41,186 nt of DNA from an uncultured Elusimicrobium sp. Lineage in GTDB: Bacteria; Elusimicrobiota; Elusimicrobia; Elusimicrobiales; Elusimicrobiaceae. Positions 39,177-41,186 of the stretch are shown here, one piece after another. Position 1 is the first letter of the stretch, and every line of letters starts with the position of its first letter. The notes under the pieces are model-generated. The model ran no database searches. It was not told the origin of the DNA and saw only the letters and a program-made list of their open reading frames with translations. The stretch lies in NCBI GenBank assembly GCA_902794125.1, contig CADBFX010000020.1, forward strand, positions 1 through 41,186. The letters are read 5' to 3'. The position numbers and the translations under genes were made by a program.

Positions 39177-39189
39177 ACAGGAATATAAC

Positions 39190-41169
39190 ATGACTGTAAT
39201 TTTATTTATCTTCATTATTATTGAATTTTTCTGGTTGTTATCGTTGCAAGATTCAATCAGCGGGCTAAAATTTCAAATTGCCCGGTTACAACAAACCCCG
39301 GCCCCAAAAAAACAGGAAACTCAGGAGCCGGCCCCCGCCCAAGCCGCCCCTGTTCAACCAACAGCAACGGCAACTCCTGCGACCGTTACTCCGGCAGCTG
39401 CAGCGCAAACTCCGGCAACCGTTTCGCGACCGACTTCCGATACAAAAGAAGCTCCTTCTTTTACATTAAGCCAAGCATTTTCCTGGATCGGTGGGTTTAT
39501 TTTATTGCTTGCCATTGGGTTCTGGATTAAATACGCATTGGAAAACAATCTCGTTTCCCCCCAATTGCGCATTATCAGCAGTTTGACCTTCGGGGCCGGA
39601 TTATGGATTAGCGGTGCCCTGTTAAGAAAACCGCAATACAAGGTAACCTCGGACACGTTGTGCGCCAGTGGGTTATGTATCGGATATATTGCGTTCTTTT
39701 CGGCCTACTTCTTTTATAACATGCTTTCTTTGCCGCTCGCTTTTGCGCTGTTAGGAGTTACCTCTTTAGCCACGTTTGGAACAGCCGTTTGGAAAGAATC
39801 TAAATATATCGGATTTTTAGCACAAATCATCGGCTTTTTAACACCGTTTCTGTTCCACATGACAGAACCCAATTGGTTCTTCATTTTTGCGTATATTGCA
39901 TTTATCGCTTCTGCGGCTACCGCTTCGGCTACGCTCTGCAAATGGGAACAGCAAATTCTTTCCTGCATTGTGTTTGCGTTTTTGTGTTTGTGGATTTCGC
40001 TGTGGCGTTTGAACCCGGCGGACATCCATTTACTAGGCGGATTTATTTTATTTTTTAATCTGCTTTTCGGATTTGCCGCTTACGGGCATAAAAACGGCGA
40101 ATATTTATTGTGTAGCAGCATCGCCAGTTTTGTTTTGCTGGGCAGTTACGGAGTTGTATGTTGGAAAAATGACTTCGCGTATGCACTGGCCTTTATTAGT
40201 TGGACGGCGCTGTTTATGGCTCTTTTCTTCGTGCCGGTACTTGGATTGCGCCGCGTGTTTGAAAACGATAAACCCGCGTGGTTAAGCGCGTGGATTGGCA
40301 GTTTTTTGGGCGGGATTTACCTCTATGGAACGGTTCGCGATGCCTACCAATGGGATAACGGCCTCATCCCACTACTTTTAACATGCATTTTCGCGTTAAT
40401 TACGTACTGGGTCTATTTTTGGACTCCGCTGGAAGAAGAAAATCAACGTTTCCGCTTGGCGGGGTTGGGCGGAATTACAACGTTCTTTTTAACTTTCACG
40501 TTGGCCTGCCAATTAAAAAACGAATGGCTGACCATTTCGTTGGCGTTGGAAGGGCTTGCTCTAATTGCGCTTAACCAACAGCTGCGCATTGAAGGATTAA
40601 CAGTTATCGGCAAGTGGCTCTTGGTCGGAACGGCGGCACGCTTACTCATCAACCCGGCTGTCATGAATTACCACGAAGCAAGTACTAAAATCTTTAACTG
40701 GATCTTATACACTTATGGTTTATCGGCAGGAGCCATGTTAATAGGTGCAAGTGCCTGGAGACCGCGGGAAGATACAAAATCTATTTTTCTGTTGCAGCTG
40801 TTAGGTGGGCTGGTGTTGTTTGCCATGATTAACTTACAGATTGCGGACTTCTTCAGCACGTCCAGCACGCTGGAATTTAATTTAACCGGGTCTATGGCCG
40901 AGGCCGCCGCTTACACCATTGCATGGGCTTTGTGCGGTGCGTTTTGCGTACTACTTTCTATCGGTACGGATAAAGCATCCGCGTGGTTTTTACAAGGTGG
41001 GATTGGGCTAATGATTATGGCCTTAGCCAAATTATTCCTAGCCGATATCTGGATGTTGGAAACAGGCGCACGCATCATGGTGCTTTTATGCGTAGCCGTG
41101 ATACTAATACTTGTTTCGTTTAGTTTCCAAACGGTAAAAGGAATAGTAAAAACCGGCAGCAAAAAATAA
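39190..41169 (+). CDS. DUF2339 multi-spanning membrane protein
   Basis: This 659-residue protein has an N-terminal helix, a low-complexity Pro/Ala/Thr/Gln-rich linker (about 35-85) and then about 16-18 membrane helices. The segment SFSWIGGFILLLAIGFWIKYALENN-like (about 95-120) and LISSLTFG following are typical of DUF2339 proteins, whose function is unknown. The end RIMVLLCVAVILILVSF also fits. SD AGGA is 9 nt before ATG 39190. It ends 17 nt before the window edge. Context with the TlpA-like gene suggests only shared direction, since a terminator lies between. Confidence 0.85.
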   Translation: MTVILFIFIIIEFFWLLSLQDSISGLKFQIARLQQTPAPKKQETQEPAPAQAAPVQPTATATPATVTPAAAAQTPATVSRPTSDTKEAPSFTLSQAFSWIGGFILLLAIGFWIKYALENNLVSPQLRIISSLTFGAGLWISGALLRKPQYKVTSDTLCASGLCIGYIAFFSAYFFYNMLSLPLAFALLGVTSLATFGTAVWKESKYIGFLAQIIGFLTPFLFHMTEPNWFFIFAYIAFIASAATASATLCKWEQQILSCIVFAFLCLWISLWRLNPADIHLLGGFILFFNLLFGFAAYGHKNGEYLLCSSIASFVLLGSYGVVCWKNDFAYALAFISWTALFMALFFVPVLGLRRVFENDKPAWLSAWIGSFLGGIYLYGTVRDAYQWDNGLIPLLLTCIFALITYWVYFWTPLEEENQRFRLAGLGGITTFFLTFTLACQLKNEWLTISLALEGLALIALNQQLRIEGLTVIGKWLLVGTAARLLINPAVMNYHEASTKIFNWILYTYGLSAGAMLIGASAWRPREDTKSIFLLQLLGGLVLFAMINLQIADFFSTSSTLEFNLTGSMAEAAAYTIAWALCGAFCVLLSIGTDKASAWFLQGGIGLMIMALAKLFLADIWMLETGARIMVLLCVAVILILVSFSFQTVKGIVKTGSKK

Positions 41170-41186
41170 GTTTGTTTCACAAAAAA

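Noticed and set aside
1-41186. Phage, integrase, transposase, restriction-modification, toxin-antitoxin or secondary-metabolite cluster
   Set aside because: No gene in the window shows such motifs; nearly all genes are housekeeping, envelope or peptidase genes.

Overview
The window reads as a chromosomal segment of an anaerobic, diderm, probably gut-associated bacterium. Anaerobiosis is suggested by a class III (glycyl-radical) ribonucleotide reductase. An outer membrane is suggested by a heptose-adenylyltransferase for LPS, a beta-barrel-like exported protein, a periplasmic amidase and an Lgt remnant. Peptide use is suggested by four peptidases (one M29, three M20), two of them with signal peptides. 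Pilin-like proteins plus a PilD-type peptidase, a bactofilin with an M23 peptidase, and mid-40s GC fit Elusimicrobiota (Elusimicrobium or Avelusimicrobium type). The phylum is inferred from gene content and was not tested by any search.

Layout. 1-1.3 kb: end of lgt overlapping an RluA-type pseudouridine synthase. 1.3-1.63 kb: a gene-free stretch with a good promoter, a 38-bp tandem duplication, strong hairpins and an intrinsic terminator, which I propose as a small-RNA gene. 1.6-6.2 kb (minus): accB-accC-hldC-alpha-oxoamine synthase-GNAT protein, an envelope-lipid operon that may include a bacterial sphingolipid (serine palmitoyltransferase/ceramide synthase) pair. Its AccB lacks the biotinyl-lysine motif. 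6.3-7.8 kb: TspO, a pilin-like protein, a DUF948-like protein. 8-11.2 kb: nrdD, a separate 70-residue glycyl-radical protein, and nrdG broken by a frame-changing deletion. 11.3-16.2 kb: exported unknowns, an M29 aminopeptidase, an aldo-keto reductase, a ZIP transporter. 16.3-21.3 kb: a Pif1/RecD-like helicase, two DUF3592 paralogues, an exported HAD protein, a thioredoxin-CcdA-type fusion, a deaminase. 21.4-23.1 kb: tRNA-Ser(GGA), a small membrane protein, mtnN-luxS. 23.2-29.2 kb: valS in three frame fragments, two exported PepT-like peptidases, rdgB. 29.2-35.1 kb: prepilin peptidase, pilin, M20 peptidase, Nif3-like protein, amidase, outer-membrane-like protein. 35.1-35.6 kb: a palindrome-rich non-coding element against the terminator of tRNA-Leu(CAA). 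35.7-41.2 kb: M23-bactofilin-SurA_N-PfkB operon (minus), then a TlpA-like lipoprotein and a DUF2339 membrane protein (plus).

How the parts work together. Three themes recur: envelope building (AccBC, ADP-heptose, possible sphingoid base, amidase, M23/bactofilin, Lgt), extracytoplasmic thiol and peptide chemistry (TlpA-like, Trx-CcdA fusion, exported PepTs, M29), and anaerobic nucleotide/methyl-cycle metabolism (NrdD/NrdG, RdgB, MtnN-LuxS).

The observations most worth following are the two-polypeptide NrdD with matching coiled-coil ends, the lysine-less BCCP next to an intact biotin carboxylase, the putative sphingolipid pair, the free-standing structured RNA, and the element flanked by 19-bp direct repeats at tRNA-Leu. 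Frame-breaking deletions in nrdG and valS may be assembly errors. Several genes have a -10-like box exactly 5-6 nt before ATG and no Shine-Dalgarno sequence, suggesting leaderless mRNAs.
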